From: Janthinobacterium sp. GW458P
GTDB lineage: Bacteria > Pseudomonadota > Gammaproteobacteria > Burkholderiales > Burkholderiaceae_D
Assembly (NCBI RefSeq): GCF_002127585.1
Contig: NZ_NEGZ01000017.1
Location: forward strand, 1 to 64,000
DNA length: 64,000 nt
Reading direction: 5' to 3'
The position numbers and the translations under genes were made by a program. Positions 17,704 to 26,695 of the stretch are shown here, one piece after another (within the stretch, counting starts at the first letter, position 1; each line of letters begins with the position of its first letter). The notes under the pieces were generated by a model. That model had not been told where the DNA came from. It did not search any database and worked only from the letters and a program-made list of their open reading frames with translations.

Positions 17704-18456
17704 TTATGTGGTTTGCCGGATATGCCGGCGGCGGCGCAGGGTCGACACGCCCGCGATGCAGATGGCCAGCCAGCCATAGCTTTCCGCCATGGCCGCCAGC
17801 ACATCGCTCAGGTAATGCGCGCCCAGGTAGATGCGGCTGAAGCCGACGAGCGCCGCCATCAGGAATGCCCCCAGCGCGATGGCGATGCGCCGGCCCCAGG
17901 CGCCAGGTGCCGTCTGGCAAATCAGGTAGGCGGCCAGCAAGCCGTACAAGGCTGTCGACGTGGCCGTATGGCCACTGGGAAAGCTGTACGTGCTCAAGGC
18001 CGTCTGCAGGATGGGCTCGTCAAAGCTGGGCCGCGCGCGGACAAAAATGTACTTTAACAGCAGGTTCAAAAACATGACGCCCGGCATGGTGATGACCAGG
18101 GTAAACAGCCAGTAATTGGCGCCCTTGCGGTGCAGATACCAGCCCAGCAAGGTAGCCAGGGTGATGGCGCCGATCACGCCATGCAGGTGCGTAACGAGCA
18201 GCAGGCAGCTGGTAATCCACGGCACGGCGTGCCGGTTGAACCACTGCGCCACCTGCAGGTCGATCACCGTAATCCGGGCCATGCCCATCACGGCTTCGGC
18301 GATCTCGTGGAAGACCACGATGGCCACCAGCATCAGCGCCACGCCGACCGTCATATGCAGGCCCAGTTCGCCTTCGGGCGACAGGCGCGCCTCGACGAAG
18401 CGGCGCAGTTTCAGGGTCCAGCCCGTGGTCATGCCCATGTCATTTTTCTCTTGCAA
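17704..18456 (-). CDS. PAP2-family membrane phosphatase
   Basis: The product is 250 aa with about six transmembrane helices. The three catalytic motifs are clear: KYIFVRARP, PSGH and SRIYLGAHYLSD. Such enzymes dephosphorylate phosphatidate or undecaprenyl pyrophosphate on the outer face of the inner membrane. GAGGAG stands 8 bp before a TTG at 18456, the chosen start; an ATG at 18438 is possible. It heads an operon with a lipid kinase and a phosphoesterase. The LexA boxes at 18513-18551 lie 57 bp upstream and could also affect it. Confidence 0.9.
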   Translation of the reverse strand: MQEKNDMGMTTGWTLKLRRFVEARLSPEGELGLHMTVGVALMLVAIVVFHEIAEAVMGMARITVIDLQVAQWFNRHAVPWITSCLLLVTHLHGVIGAITLATLLGWYLHRKGANYWLFTLVITMPGVMFLNLLLKYIFVRARPSFDEPILQTALSTYSFPSGHTATSTALYGLLAAYLICQTAPGAWGRRIAIALGAFLMAALVGFSRIYLGAHYLSDVLAAMAESYGWLAICIAGVSTLRRRRHIRQTT

Positions 18457-18512
18457 ACTACTTGCTCCTCAAATCAGGCGTGATGATCAAAAAAACCACA
18501 CCAGTAAAAAAA

Positions 18513-18551
18513 TACTGTTTATTCATACAGTAGCTGTGTTTTCATACAGTA
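18513..18551 (+). promoter_or_regulatory. Two overlapping LexA (SOS) boxes
   Basis: TACTGTTTATTCATACAGTA at 18513-18532 and AGCTGTGTTTTCATACAGTA at 18532-18551 both fit the CTGT-N8-ACAG LexA consensus of beta- and gammaproteobacteria; the first matches the full TACTGT...ACAGTA. The two cores start 19 bp apart, about two helical turns, so two LexA dimers could bind one face. They end 51 bp before the ATG of the 74-aa gene, where they would cover its promoter. Confidence 0.8.
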
Positions 18552-18602
18552 GTTATGCTATTCTGATGACTCGTTCAACACATCTCCCTCAAAGGAATTG
18601 TC

Positions 18603-18827
18603 ATGGCAACATTGAATAGCGGTTTTGGCTCACGGTTCGGCCTGGAATACGCCCCAAGCTCTTTCCTCGTCCGCATGGGCAAGCGCGAAATCCTCGTCTG
18701 CCGCGACTTCCGCAAGCGCTACTACACCGTCAATCCCTTGATCGAGTGCGGTACGGGCATCGAGCCGGGCTATGTTGAAGTGCTGCTGATGCGCCGTTGG
18801 CTCCTCATTCTATCCAAGGCGCATTAA
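18603..18827 (+). CDS. Small protein of unknown function under apparent LexA control
   Basis: The product is 74 aa, basic and soluble, with several aromatic residues (RKRYYTVNP region), two cysteines and a hydrophobic stretch near the end (VEVLLMRRWLLIL). AAAGGAATTGTC is a good ribosome site for the ATG at 18603. I recognise no family. It has no operon partner: the neighbours on both sides are on the other strand. Placement directly behind two LexA boxes argues that it is a real, DNA-damage-induced gene. Confidence 0.75.
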   Translation: MATLNSGFGSRFGLEYAPSSFLVRMGKREILVCRDFRKRYYTVNPLIECGTGIEPGYVEVLLMRRWLLILSKAH

Positions 18828-18904
18828 GAATGCCTTTAAAGCATGGTGCTTGCACCCTGTTCTAAAGTCAGCTCTGTCCGGCCACGCCGGGAGCGCGCCA
18901 GTAC

Positions 18905-18926
18905 CGGCCAGCGGCAACGCTGGCCG
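18905..18926. terminator. Hairpin between the converging 74-aa and AI-2E genes
   Basis: A perfect 9-bp stem, CGGCCAGCG / CGCTGGCCG, with loop GCAA lies 9 bp past the stop of the AI-2E gene on the reverse strand. GNRA-type loop, no T run. It probably marks the transcript end for either converging gene. Confidence 0.45.
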
Positions 18927-18934
18927 ACCCCTCA

Positions 18935-20023
18935 TTACTGCGTGCGTTCCGGTGCGGCCGGGCTGGCAGGTGTTTTACCGTCAAACACATTCGCCTCGTA
19001 CCACAGGGTCACGAACAGCACCATCACGACGGGGCCGATGAACAGGCCCACGAGGCCCAGCGTTTCCACGCCGCCCAGAATGCCGAACAGCACGGCCAGG
19101 AAGGGCAGGCGGGTGGCGTTGCCGATCATGCCTGGCCGCACGAAATGGTCGGCCACGAACAGCACCACGGTGCCCCAGGCGGCCACGCCGATGGCGGCGC
19201 CCACATTGCCCTGGAACACCAGCAAGGCGGCCGCGCACAGGTAAGCGAGCGGCGCGCCGAACGGGATGATGGCCAAAATACCAGTGGCGAACGCCCACAG
19301 GGCCGGTGACGGCAAGCCGGCAATCGCATAGGCGATGCCGATCAGCACGCCTTCGGCCAGGCCCACCAGCACCAGGCCGTTGACTGTGGCGCGGATGGCC
19401 GTGGGGATCTTTTGCGCATAGCGTCCCCACCGCTCGGGCCGCAAAAAATGGCTGCCGATGGCCGTGATCTGGCGCGTCAGCGCTTCGCCATCCTTGTAGA
19501 AGAAAAACAGGCATAAAAAGGCCAGGCCGAAGTCGACCAGGCGGTGGAAGACGTCGGCGCCGAGGACTTTCAGCATGTCGCGGGCGGAATGAAAGCCGCC
19601 CACGGCGCTGCCCGCAAAAAAGTGGCCAAGGCCATGGGGCTGGCTCAAGGTGGCTTGCCACCAGTCGCCGATGGCGCTGCCGGCCAGGGGAATGTGCGGC
19701 ACCCAGTCCGGCACGGGCAAGCCGTCCGTATTCGCATGGACGACGAAGTTGGCCAGCACGGGCACTTCGCGCGCCGCCTGCGCCACGCCGAACAGCACGG
19801 GGATGATGAAGATGCAGGCGAACGCCAGGGTCAGCACGGCCGCCGCCACGATGGGGCGCTGGCCCAGCGCCGCGCGCACGCGCAGGTACAGGGGCCAGGT
19901 GGCCACGCACAGGATGCCGGCCCACACGAGCGGCAAAAAGAAACGCTGCATGACGAAGGCCGTCACGGCGATCAGGGCCAGGGAAAAGCCTGCGCTGACG
20001 ATGTCGCGCTGGGTATCGTTCAT
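18935..20023 (-). CDS. AI-2E family transporter (TqsA/PerM-like permease)
   Basis: The product is 362 aa with eight predicted transmembrane helices: two at the N-terminus, a long extracytoplasmic stretch (about 85-150), then the conserved C-terminal group including the IPFGAPLAYL and FIGPVVMVL motifs. The family includes TqsA (autoinducer-2 export) and Na+/H+ antiporter members, so the substrate cannot be named. It appears monocistronic. Confidence 0.9.
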   Translation of the reverse strand: MNDTQRDIVSAGFSLALIAVTAFVMQRFFLPLVWAGILCVATWPLYLRVRAALGQRPIVAAAVLTLAFACIFIIPVLFGVAQAAREVPVLANFVVHANTDGLPVPDWVPHIPLAGSAIGDWWQATLSQPHGLGHFFAGSAVGGFHSARDMLKVLGADVFHRLVDFGLAFLCLFFFYKDGEALTRQITAIGSHFLRPERWGRYAQKIPTAIRATVNGLVLVGLAEGVLIGIAYAIAGLPSPALWAFATGILAIIPFGAPLAYLCAAALLVFQGNVGAAIGVAAWGTVVLFVADHFVRPGMIGNATRLPFLAVLFGILGGVETLGLVGLFIGPVVMVLFVTLWYEANVFDGKTPASPAAPERTQ

Positions 20024-20112
20024 GCCACTCCATTCGTGCCCGGCGCCATGGGCAGCCAGTATTCGCTATGCGCCACATGCGCAGGCGTAGCGTAACACGG
20101 CGATTCGCCGAT

Positions 20113-21303
20113 TTACACGAGGCCCAGCTCCGCCGGTTTCACGCCGGCAAATACGTGGTCGAGTTGCGCCGGCGTCAAGCCGAAGGTGCGGCGCAGCAAG
20201 CCGCCCAGCACGGCCCGGTATTCGTTCAGCACGGGCATGTCGCGGTTCTGGAACAGGTTTGCCTGCGAAATCGCCACCTGCTCGCCCGCCACCTGCTTGC
20301 CCTTGATCCCGCCACCGAGCACCCAGAACACGCTGCCGTGGCCATGGTCCGTGCCGCGGTTGCCGTTTTCGCGGAAGGTGCGGCCAAATTCGCTGACGAC
20401 GACGACCACGGTATGGCGCCAGGCGCCGCCCATTTCCTGCGAAAACGCGGCCAGCCCCCGTCCCAGCTCATCGAAGCGCCCGGCAAGATAGCCGCTGGCG
20501 CCGCCCTGCCCCACGTGCGTATCCCAGCCGCCCACGTCGACGAAACCGATGTTGTATTTGTCCTGCATCAAGCGGGCGATGCGCTGCGCCTCCAGTTCAA
20601 AACCCTTGGTACTGATGGCATTGCGGTTGGCCGCCTGCATTTCTCCCGTCAGTTCCCTGGCGACATCGTCGCGCACGACGAAGCCGGCGGCCACCTGCTG
20701 CTGCAAGGGCGTGCCCTTGTACATGGCGGCGATGACCTGGCTTTGACGCGCATCAATGCCGGACTTGCCCAGCGCGCGCAGCCCCATGTTCGGCACTTGC
20801 ACGCCGCCCTGGAAGATCAGGGGCAGCTGGTCCGTGAAGGCGATGGCCGGGCTGGCCTTGCCGCTGTTTAAGGTCTGCACGAGGCGGTTCAAAAAGCCCG
20901 AGCGGAAGTCGCGCCGCCCGCCGATCTCCTGCCCCAGCTCGATGCTGTCCTGCGTCTCGAAATGGCTGCGCGTCAAATCCGTCGTGCCGGCAAACGGGAC
21001 GAAGGCCGCCTCGCCGCCGTTGAACATAGGATAAATGCTGTCGCGCAAGGCGGGATGCAGGGCCCAGTCGCTGTTGAGCGCCAGCGCGCCGTTGTCCGCG
21101 CCCGGTTTCGCGATGGCGATATTCGGCCGCGATGCATAGTAAAAATCGCTGCCGATGGGCACCAGCAGGTTGTTCGCGTCATAGCCGCCGCGCAGGAAGA
21201 CGAACAGCAGCTTCGCATCCGTGGCGGGCGCGGCCAGCAGGCTGCCCGCATGGGTGAGCAAGGGCGCGGCGGCCAGGGCTTTCAACAGGTCACGACGGTT
21301 CAT
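20113..21303 (-). CDS. DUF1501 exported protein (Tat-type signal)
   Basis: The product is 396 aa. The N-terminus has an RR motif (NRRDLLKAL) and hydrophobic core typical of the Tat path. The body carries DUF1501 features: FLRGGYDANN, RSHFETQDSIE, and GGWDTH followed by SEFGRTFREN and TDHGHGS, which resemble the metal site of the alkaline-phosphatase/sulfatase fold. It lies 20 bp after the DUF1800 gene; the two families almost always travel together in secreted, largely uncharacterised systems. Confidence 0.9.
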   Translation of the reverse strand: MNRRDLLKALAAAPLLTHAGSLLAAPATDAKLLFVFLRGGYDANNLLVPIGSDFYYASRPNIAIAKPGADNGALALNSDWALHPALRDSIYPMFNGGEAAFVPFAGTTDLTRSHFETQDSIELGQEIGGRRDFRSGFLNRLVQTLNSGKASPAIAFTDQLPLIFQGGVQVPNMGLRALGKSGIDARQSQVIAAMYKGTPLQQQVAAGFVVRDDVARELTGEMQAANRNAISTKGFELEAQRIARLMQDKYNIGFVDVGGWDTHVGQGGASGYLAGRFDELGRGLAAFSQEMGGAWRHTVVVVVSEFGRTFRENGNRGTDHGHGSVFWVLGGGIKGKQVAGEQVAISQANLFQNRDMPVLNEYRAVLGGLLRRTFGLTPAQLDHVFAGVKPAELGLV

Positions 21304-21323
21304 GGCTATCCTCCGGTTTCAAC

Positions 21324-22868
21324 TTAGCGGTGCATCATTTCTGGCGAAGACAGCAAAAAGGTGTTCCACTCCTGCGGCGAGCCAGCCTGCTCCAGGGCCT
21401 GGCGCGTGGCGGGACTCAACGTTGGCTGCAGCGACTGGTAATACAGGGCGCTGGCCAGCTGGGGGAACGCCGCTTTTTCCTGCGGCTGCGGGCCCTCCGT
21501 CCTGAACAGGCCGGCGCTGCCCGAGGCGATGGTGCGGGCGATATCGAAGCGCGTCGTCATCTGGCCGGGGCTGGCCCAGGAAGCGTCCGTCAGCGGATAG
21601 CCATCGGGCGTCTGGCGCCCGTACAGGGGCTGGCCCATGCGCGCGAGCCAGCTCAGCATGGGACCGGCGTTGAGGATGGGTTTGTCGTCGTAGCTGAGGC
21701 GCACGGCCGACACCACGTAATGCATGGGGTCCTTGAATTTCTTGCCCAGCGACTGCCTGAACTCGGGACTGCTGAACATGGTCTGCAGCACATCGGCGAT
21801 CATGCCGTCGCTTTGCCGGAAGGTGGCCGCCATGCGCGCCACCAGCGCTTCGGGCGGATTGTCGCCGACGAAGTACTGGGCCAGCTTGCCGCTGATAAAG
21901 TGCGCGGTGGCGGGACTGCGGCTCAGGCGATCCAGCGCTTCATCGAGCTCGGCCAGGCCCCTGCCCTTCACGGTTTGCCCGAGGAATTGCTTGTCGCCGT
22001 AGTCGTGGCGGTTCGGATTGAACTCGAACAAGCCCCGGCGCACGTATTGCGATTGCAGCGCCGGCTTCACTTTCGGCGTGTCCGGCCCCAGGTTCACGCC
22101 TACGCCCGTCAGGATGCGCGCCAGTTCCTGCACGTCCTTCTGGCTGTAGCCGCCGTTCACGCCCAGGGTGTGCAATTCCATCAGCTCGCGCGCATAGTTT
22201 TCATTGATGCGGTTGGCCGCGTTGGCTTCATTGTCCAGGTAGCGCAGCATGGCCGGGTGGTGGACCGTGGCGCCCAGCAAGTCGCGAAATTTCCCCAAAA
22301 CATGCGGGGCGATGGCGTTCGCCTCGTAATCGCCGACCATGGCGCGCAAGTTGTGCTTGCCCTGGTGCACGCTGAAATGGTTGAGCCAGAACCAGCTCAG
22401 TTGCTGCTGCAGCTGGTTCGGCGCATACACGTCGAGCAGCAGCGAGCGCGTGGCCGCCTCGCGCGCCAGGCGGTTCAGTTCCTGCTGATACTCCTTTTGC
22501 GCCTGCTGCTTCACCATGTCGTCCATCACGCCGGCCGACGCCTTGCGCTTTTGCTCCACGGACATGACGAGCTGGTCGAGCGGCACCTGGCTGATGGTCA
22601 TGGCGTCGATCTGCGCCTGCACGGCGGGCGGCAAGGCTGATTTTCTTGGATGCAACTGCGCCTGCAGCCAGGCGTTCCAGCCTTGCGCCTGCAGCTGGCG
22701 CACGCTGCCCGCGTTCACGCCCCAGCTGACCCGTGCCAGCATGGCAATGTCCTGCGCGGAACTGGCCGGCACGCGATGATCGGCCTGTACGGCGGGTTCC
22801 GTCGCGGCGCAGCCGGCCAGCAACAGCAGGGAAATCAGGGTGGTCGGCAATAATCGGTTGGGGGGCAT
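21324..22868 (-). CDS. DUF1800 lipoprotein
   Basis: The product is 514 aa. The signal ends in a lipobox (Leu-Ala-Gly-Cys, Cys about 19), so it is an envelope lipoprotein. The family pattern is clear: RVSWGVNAGSVRQL near the start, WFWLNHFSVH, NYARELMELHTLGVNGGYSQKDVQELAR in the middle, and a long C-terminal helical part. Function is not established. It is the first gene of a pair with the DUF1501 gene. Confidence 0.9.
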   Translation of the reverse strand: MPPNRLLPTTLISLLLLAGCAATEPAVQADHRVPASSAQDIAMLARVSWGVNAGSVRQLQAQGWNAWLQAQLHPRKSALPPAVQAQIDAMTISQVPLDQLVMSVEQKRKASAGVMDDMVKQQAQKEYQQELNRLAREAATRSLLLDVYAPNQLQQQLSWFWLNHFSVHQGKHNLRAMVGDYEANAIAPHVLGKFRDLLGATVHHPAMLRYLDNEANAANRINENYARELMELHTLGVNGGYSQKDVQELARILTGVGVNLGPDTPKVKPALQSQYVRRGLFEFNPNRHDYGDKQFLGQTVKGRGLAELDEALDRLSRSPATAHFISGKLAQYFVGDNPPEALVARMAATFRQSDGMIADVLQTMFSSPEFRQSLGKKFKDPMHYVVSAVRLSYDDKPILNAGPMLSWLARMGQPLYGRQTPDGYPLTDASWASPGQMTTRFDIARTIASGSAGLFRTEGPQPQEKAAFPQLASALYYQSLQPTLSPATRQALEQAGSPQEWNTFLLSSPEMMHR

Positions 22869-22967
22869 GGCGATCCTTCAGGCGGTTTCAACCAGAATGC
22901 ATGAGAGTACGCCCTCGTTGACCCGCGCATGATTGCCATTTGCAACGAGTTGTAAAGAAACATTACC

Positions 22968-23870
22968 TTATAGCAACTCCGCACACTTGTCGCGCAGGAA
23001 ATCGCGCAGCTGCAGCACCAGCGGCGTCACCTGCGCCCGGTGCATGCACACGAGGTGCAAGGGCGTGGCCTCGCCCGCCACTTCGGGCAGCAAGGCCAGC
23101 AAGCGCCCGGCGGCCACGTCGCCGGCCACGTCGAGCCGCGATTTGTAGGCGATGCCCAGGCCGGCCACGGCCCAGCGCCGCACGAGGTCGGCGTCGTCGG
23201 CGCTGCGGTTGCCGCTGACGGAAATCGTCACCTGCTCGCGCTGGGGCAGGCGGTAAAAAGTCCAGCGGTCGTGCAAGCCGTCTTCCAGCGCGAAGCGCAG
23301 GCAATTGTGCTGCGGCAAGTCCCCCAGCGCCAGCAAGGTCCCATGCTCGTGCAGGTAGGCGGGCGAAGCCACCAGCACGCGGTCATTGGCGGGCGCGATC
23401 GGCATGGCGATCATGCTCGAATCATCCTGCAGGCCATAGCGGATGGCCACGTCGACTTGCTGGCGCACCATGTCGGCCACCCGGTCGCTGACGCTGAGCT
23501 GGTAATGCAGCTTCGGGTGGCGCGCCTGGAATTCGTCCAGCCAGCCCAGCATCAGGTTGCGGCCCAGGTCGGAGGGCATGGCAATTTTCAAGGTTCCGCC
23601 GAAACTGTCCTTGCCCGCCAGCAGTGCGTCGTGGCCCGCGCGCAGCAGGCGCAAGGCTTCGCGCGCGTGTTCCAGGTACTGCGCGCCTTCCGCCGTCAGG
23701 CTCAGCGAACGGGTCGTGCGGGCCAGCAGGCGCAAGCCCAGCTCCCCTTCCAGGCGCTTGACGGCGGCGCTGGCCAGCGCGGGCGAGATGCCGATCTCGC
23801 GCGCGGCCGCCGACAAACTGCCCCGGTCGGCCGTGCGCACAAACACCTGCAAGTCATCGAGTCGCAGCAA
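22968..23870 (-). CDS. LysR-family transcriptional regulator
   Basis: The product is 300 aa with a winged helix at residues about 1-60 (LQVFVRTADRGSLSAAAREIGISPALASAAVKRLE) and a LysR substrate-binding domain from about 90 to 295. It is divergent from the zinc-type oxidoreductase gene with 95 bp between starts, the classic arrangement for a LysR regulator and its target. The effector is unknown. Confidence 0.92.
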   Translation of the reverse strand: MLRLDDLQVFVRTADRGSLSAAAREIGISPALASAAVKRLEGELGLRLLARTTRSLSLTAEGAQYLEHAREALRLLRAGHDALLAGKDSFGGTLKIAMPSDLGRNLMLGWLDEFQARHPKLHYQLSVSDRVADMVRQQVDVAIRYGLQDDSSMIAMPIAPANDRVLVASPAYLHEHGTLLALGDLPQHNCLRFALEDGLHDRWTFYRLPQREQVTISVSGNRSADDADLVRRWAVAGLGIAYKSRLDVAGDVAAGRLLALLPEVAGEATPLHLVCMHRAQVTPLVLQLRDFLRDKCAELL

Positions 23871-23965
23871 TTTTCAACATTCCTTTGAAAGTGTTTCGGT
23901 ACGCGCCCCCTTTTTCCAGGGCGACAATACGACCATCATACGGTATCCACTCAACGAGGAAGCAC

Positions 23966-24982
23966 ATGAAAGCCATCGCCTACCGCCACAGCCTGCCCAT
24001 CACGGATGCCGACGCCCTGCTCGACATCGCTCTGCCCGTGCCCGTCGCCACGGGACGCGACCTGCTCGTCGCCGTCAAGGCCATCTCCGTCAACCCCGTC
24101 GACGCCAAGGTGCGCAGGAACCGCGCGCCGAAGGACGGCCAGCCCGAAGTGCTGGGCTGGGATGCGGCCGGCGTCGTCACCGCCGTCGGTCCCGACGTCA
24201 CCCTGTTCCAGGTGGGAGACAAGGTCTGGTACGCGGGCGCCATCAACCGCCCCGGCAGCAACAGCGAATTTCAATTGGTCGACGAGCGCATCGTCGGCCA
24301 CATGCCGGCCAGCCTGGACTTCGCCGCGGCCGCCGCCCTGCCGCTCACGGCGATCACGGCCTGGGAATTGCTGTTCGACCGCCTGCAGCTCAGCCGCGAC
24401 AAGAGCCTGAGCGGCAAGTCGCTGCTGGTGATCGGCGCGGCCGGCGGCGTCGGTTCCGTGCTGGTGCAGCTGGCCCGGCAATTGACGGGCGTCACCATCA
24501 TCGGCACGGCCTCGCGTCCCGAGACGGCGGCCTGGGTGCAGGAACTGGGCGCCCACCACGTGATCGACCACAGCCTGCCGCTGGCCGCCGAAATCACGCG
24601 CCTGGGCTTGCCGCCCGTCGATTACGTCATCAGCCTGAACCAGACCGACAGGCATTTCGAGCAAATCGTCGAACTGATCGCGCCGCAGGGGAAATTTGCC
24701 CTGATCGACGATCCCGAGCACATCGACGTGCGCAAGTTCAAGGGCAAGAGCGTGTCCCTGCACTGGGAACTGATGTTTACCCGTTCGCTGTTCCAGACGG
24801 CGGACATGATCCAGCAGCACGCCTTGCTGGAGGAACTGGCGCAGCTGGTGGACGCGGGCGTCATCAGGAGCACCGTGGCCGAGCGCTTCGGCACGATCAA
24901 TGCGGCGAATTTGAAACGCGCGCATGCCCTGCTGGAGAGCAATACGGCGAAGGGAAAAATCGTCCTGGAAGGTTTTAACTGA
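23966..24982 (+). CDS. Zinc-type alcohol dehydrogenase-like NAD(P)H oxidoreductase (quinone reductase group)
   Basis: The product is 338 aa. It has a GroES-like N-terminal domain (VKAISVNPVDAKVR, LGWDAAGVV) and a Rossmann domain with GAAGGVGSVLVQLA near residue 160. The catalytic-zinc cysteine pattern of true alcohol dehydrogenases is absent, as in quinone oxidoreductases. CGAGGAAGCAC precedes the ATG at 23966. It is closely similar to the gene at 29180-30193, down to the shared KGKSVSLHWE and RAHALLES stretches. Stop codons abut those of the converging kinase gene. Confidence 0.9.
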   Translation: MKAIAYRHSLPITDADALLDIALPVPVATGRDLLVAVKAISVNPVDAKVRRNRAPKDGQPEVLGWDAAGVVTAVGPDVTLFQVGDKVWYAGAINRPGSNSEFQLVDERIVGHMPASLDFAAAAALPLTAITAWELLFDRLQLSRDKSLSGKSLLVIGAAGGVGSVLVQLARQLTGVTIIGTASRPETAAWVQELGAHHVIDHSLPLAAEITRLGLPPVDYVISLNQTDRHFEQIVELIAPQGKFALIDDPEHIDVRKFKGKSVSLHWELMFTRSLFQTADMIQQHALLEELAQLVDAGVIRSTVAERFGTINAANLKRAHALLESNTAKGKIVLEGFN

Positions 24983-26251
24983 TCAGGTAATCAAAATGGC
25001 CCGGAAATCATTGACATTCGTCAATGTCGGGCCCGTGATCACGGCGTCTCCCAGCGCCTGGAAGAAGCCGTGGCCATCGTTGTTGTCGAGGCTGTCGCGG
25101 GGCTTGATGCCCAGCGCCCAGGCGCGTTGCAGGGTGTCGGGCGCCAGAAGCGCGCCGGCGATCTCTTCCTGGCCGTCGACGCCATCCGTGTCGCCGGCCA
25201 GCGCATGGATGCCCGCTTGCCCGTCCAGCGCGATGCCCAGCGCCAGCAAAAATTCCACGTTGCGCCCGCCGCGGCCGTTGCCGCGCACGGTGACCGTCGT
25301 TTCGCCGCCCGACAGCAGCACGCACGGGGCGGGAAACGGCTGGCCCCGCATGGCCGCTTGCAGCGCGATGCCGGCCATGACCTTGCCCACGTCGCGCGCC
25401 TCGCCTTCCAGGCTGTCGCCCAATATATACGGCGTGACGCCGGCCGCGCGCGCCACGGCGGCGGCCGCTTCCAGGGCCATCTGCGGCGTGGCGACCAGGG
25501 TCGTGCGCGTGCGCGCCAGGCGCGGGTCATCGGCTTTCACGGATTCGCCGCGCCCGCTTTCCAGCGTTGCTCTTATGCTCTCCGGCAAGTCCATGCCATA
25601 GCGGCGCACGATGGCCAGCGCGTCCTCGCACGTCGTCGCGTCGCCCACCGTGGGGCCGGAGGCGATATCGCCCAGCTTGTCGCCGGGCACGTCGGAAATC
25701 GCCAAGGTCACCACTTGCGCCGGATGGCAGGCGGCCGCCAGCCGGCCGCCCTTGATGGCGGACAAATGGCGGCGCACGCAATTCATTTCGCCGATGGTGG
25801 CGCCGGACGCCAGCAGCGCCCGGTTCAAGGCTTGCTTGTCTTCCAGGGTGATGCCGTCCAGGGGCAAGGCCAGCAGCGAGGAGCCGCCGCCGGAGATCAG
25901 GCACAGCACCGTGTCGTCCGCCTGCAAGTTGCCAACTAATTCCAGCATGCGCCGCGCCGCCTGCATGCCGGCCGCATCCGGCACGGGGTGCGACGCTTCC
26001 GCGATCTCGATGCGTGCGCAGGGCACGGCATAGCCGTAGCGCGTGACGACGAGGCCGGACAGCGGCCCCGGCCAGTGCTGTTCGACGGCCTGCGCCATGG
26101 CGGCCGAGGCCTTGCCGGCGCCGATGACGATCAAGCGTCCCTTGGGCGCGGGCGGCAGATGGGGCGGCACGCAGTGCGACGGCTGGGCCGCTGCGATGGC
26201 GGCGTGAAACATGGCTTGCAGCAAGGCGCGCGGCGCTGGGGTCGTCGTCAT
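24983..26251 (-). CDS. Glycerate 2-kinase (MOFRL family, GckA/TtuD type)
   Basis: The product is 422 aa. N-terminal DUF4147 domain: IGAGKASAAMAQAVE, a Gly-rich CLISGGGSSLLALP loop and NCVRRHLSAIKGGRLA. C-terminal MOFRL domain: LLSGGETTVTVRGNGRGGRNVE and LAGDTDGVDG. It phosphorylates D-glycerate at position 2 in glyoxylate, serine or tartrate use; older records call this family hydroxypyruvate reductase. No pathway partner lies next to it. Confidence 0.92.
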   Translation of the reverse strand: MTTTPAPRALLQAMFHAAIAAAQPSHCVPPHLPPAPKGRLIVIGAGKASAAMAQAVEQHWPGPLSGLVVTRYGYAVPCARIEIAEASHPVPDAAGMQAARRMLELVGNLQADDTVLCLISGGGSSLLALPLDGITLEDKQALNRALLASGATIGEMNCVRRHLSAIKGGRLAAACHPAQVVTLAISDVPGDKLGDIASGPTVGDATTCEDALAIVRRYGMDLPESIRATLESGRGESVKADDPRLARTRTTLVATPQMALEAAAAVARAAGVTPYILGDSLEGEARDVGKVMAGIALQAAMRGQPFPAPCVLLSGGETTVTVRGNGRGGRNVEFLLALGIALDGQAGIHALAGDTDGVDGQEEIAGALLAPDTLQRAWALGIKPRDSLDNNDGHGFFQALGDAVITGPTLTNVNDFRAILIT

Positions 26252-26341
26252 GGTGTGTCCTCCGGTATCCGAACCCGATCATAGCAGGGACGGCGCCGCC
26301 CGGCGGCTAGAATGGCGTCTTCACCACATCACAGGAACACC

Positions 26342-26695
26342 ATGAGCGACGCCATCGAATGGACCAGTCTTGCCCGCACCTTCGGGCTGTTTACCGTCAC
26401 GGCCGTGGCCGAACTGCTGGGCTGCTACCTGCCCATGCTGTGGCTGAGCAACAAGGGCGGCGCCTGGCTGCTGTTGCCGGCCGCTGTCAGCCTGCTGGTC
26501 TTCGTGTGGCTGCTGACCCTGCATCCGGCCGCCAGCGGACGGGTCTACGCCACGTATGGCGCCATCTACATCGCCACGGCGCTGGGCTGGCTGTGGCTGG
26601 TGGACGGCGTCACGCCTGCCTGGACCGACATCGCCGGCGTGGGCATGGCCCTGGCCGGCGCCGCCGTCATTGCCATGGGGCACAAGGCAGCGTAA
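26342..26695 (+). CDS. YnfA-family (UPF0060) small membrane protein
   Basis: The product is 117 aa with four transmembrane helices. Family motifs are present: [13 protein letters not shown] in helix 1 and [19 protein letters not shown] in helix 3. YnfA resembles small multidrug-resistance exporters in fold; its role is debated. The ATG at 26342 is followed directly by the expected N-terminus. It ends next to the converging TerB-like gene with no space between stops. Confidence 0.9.
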   Translation: MSDAIEWTSLARTFGLFTVTAVAELLGCYLPMLWLSNKGGAWLLLPAAVSLLVFVWLLTLHPAASGRVYATYGAIYIATALGWLWLVDGVTPAWTDIAGVGMALAGAAVIAMGHKAA

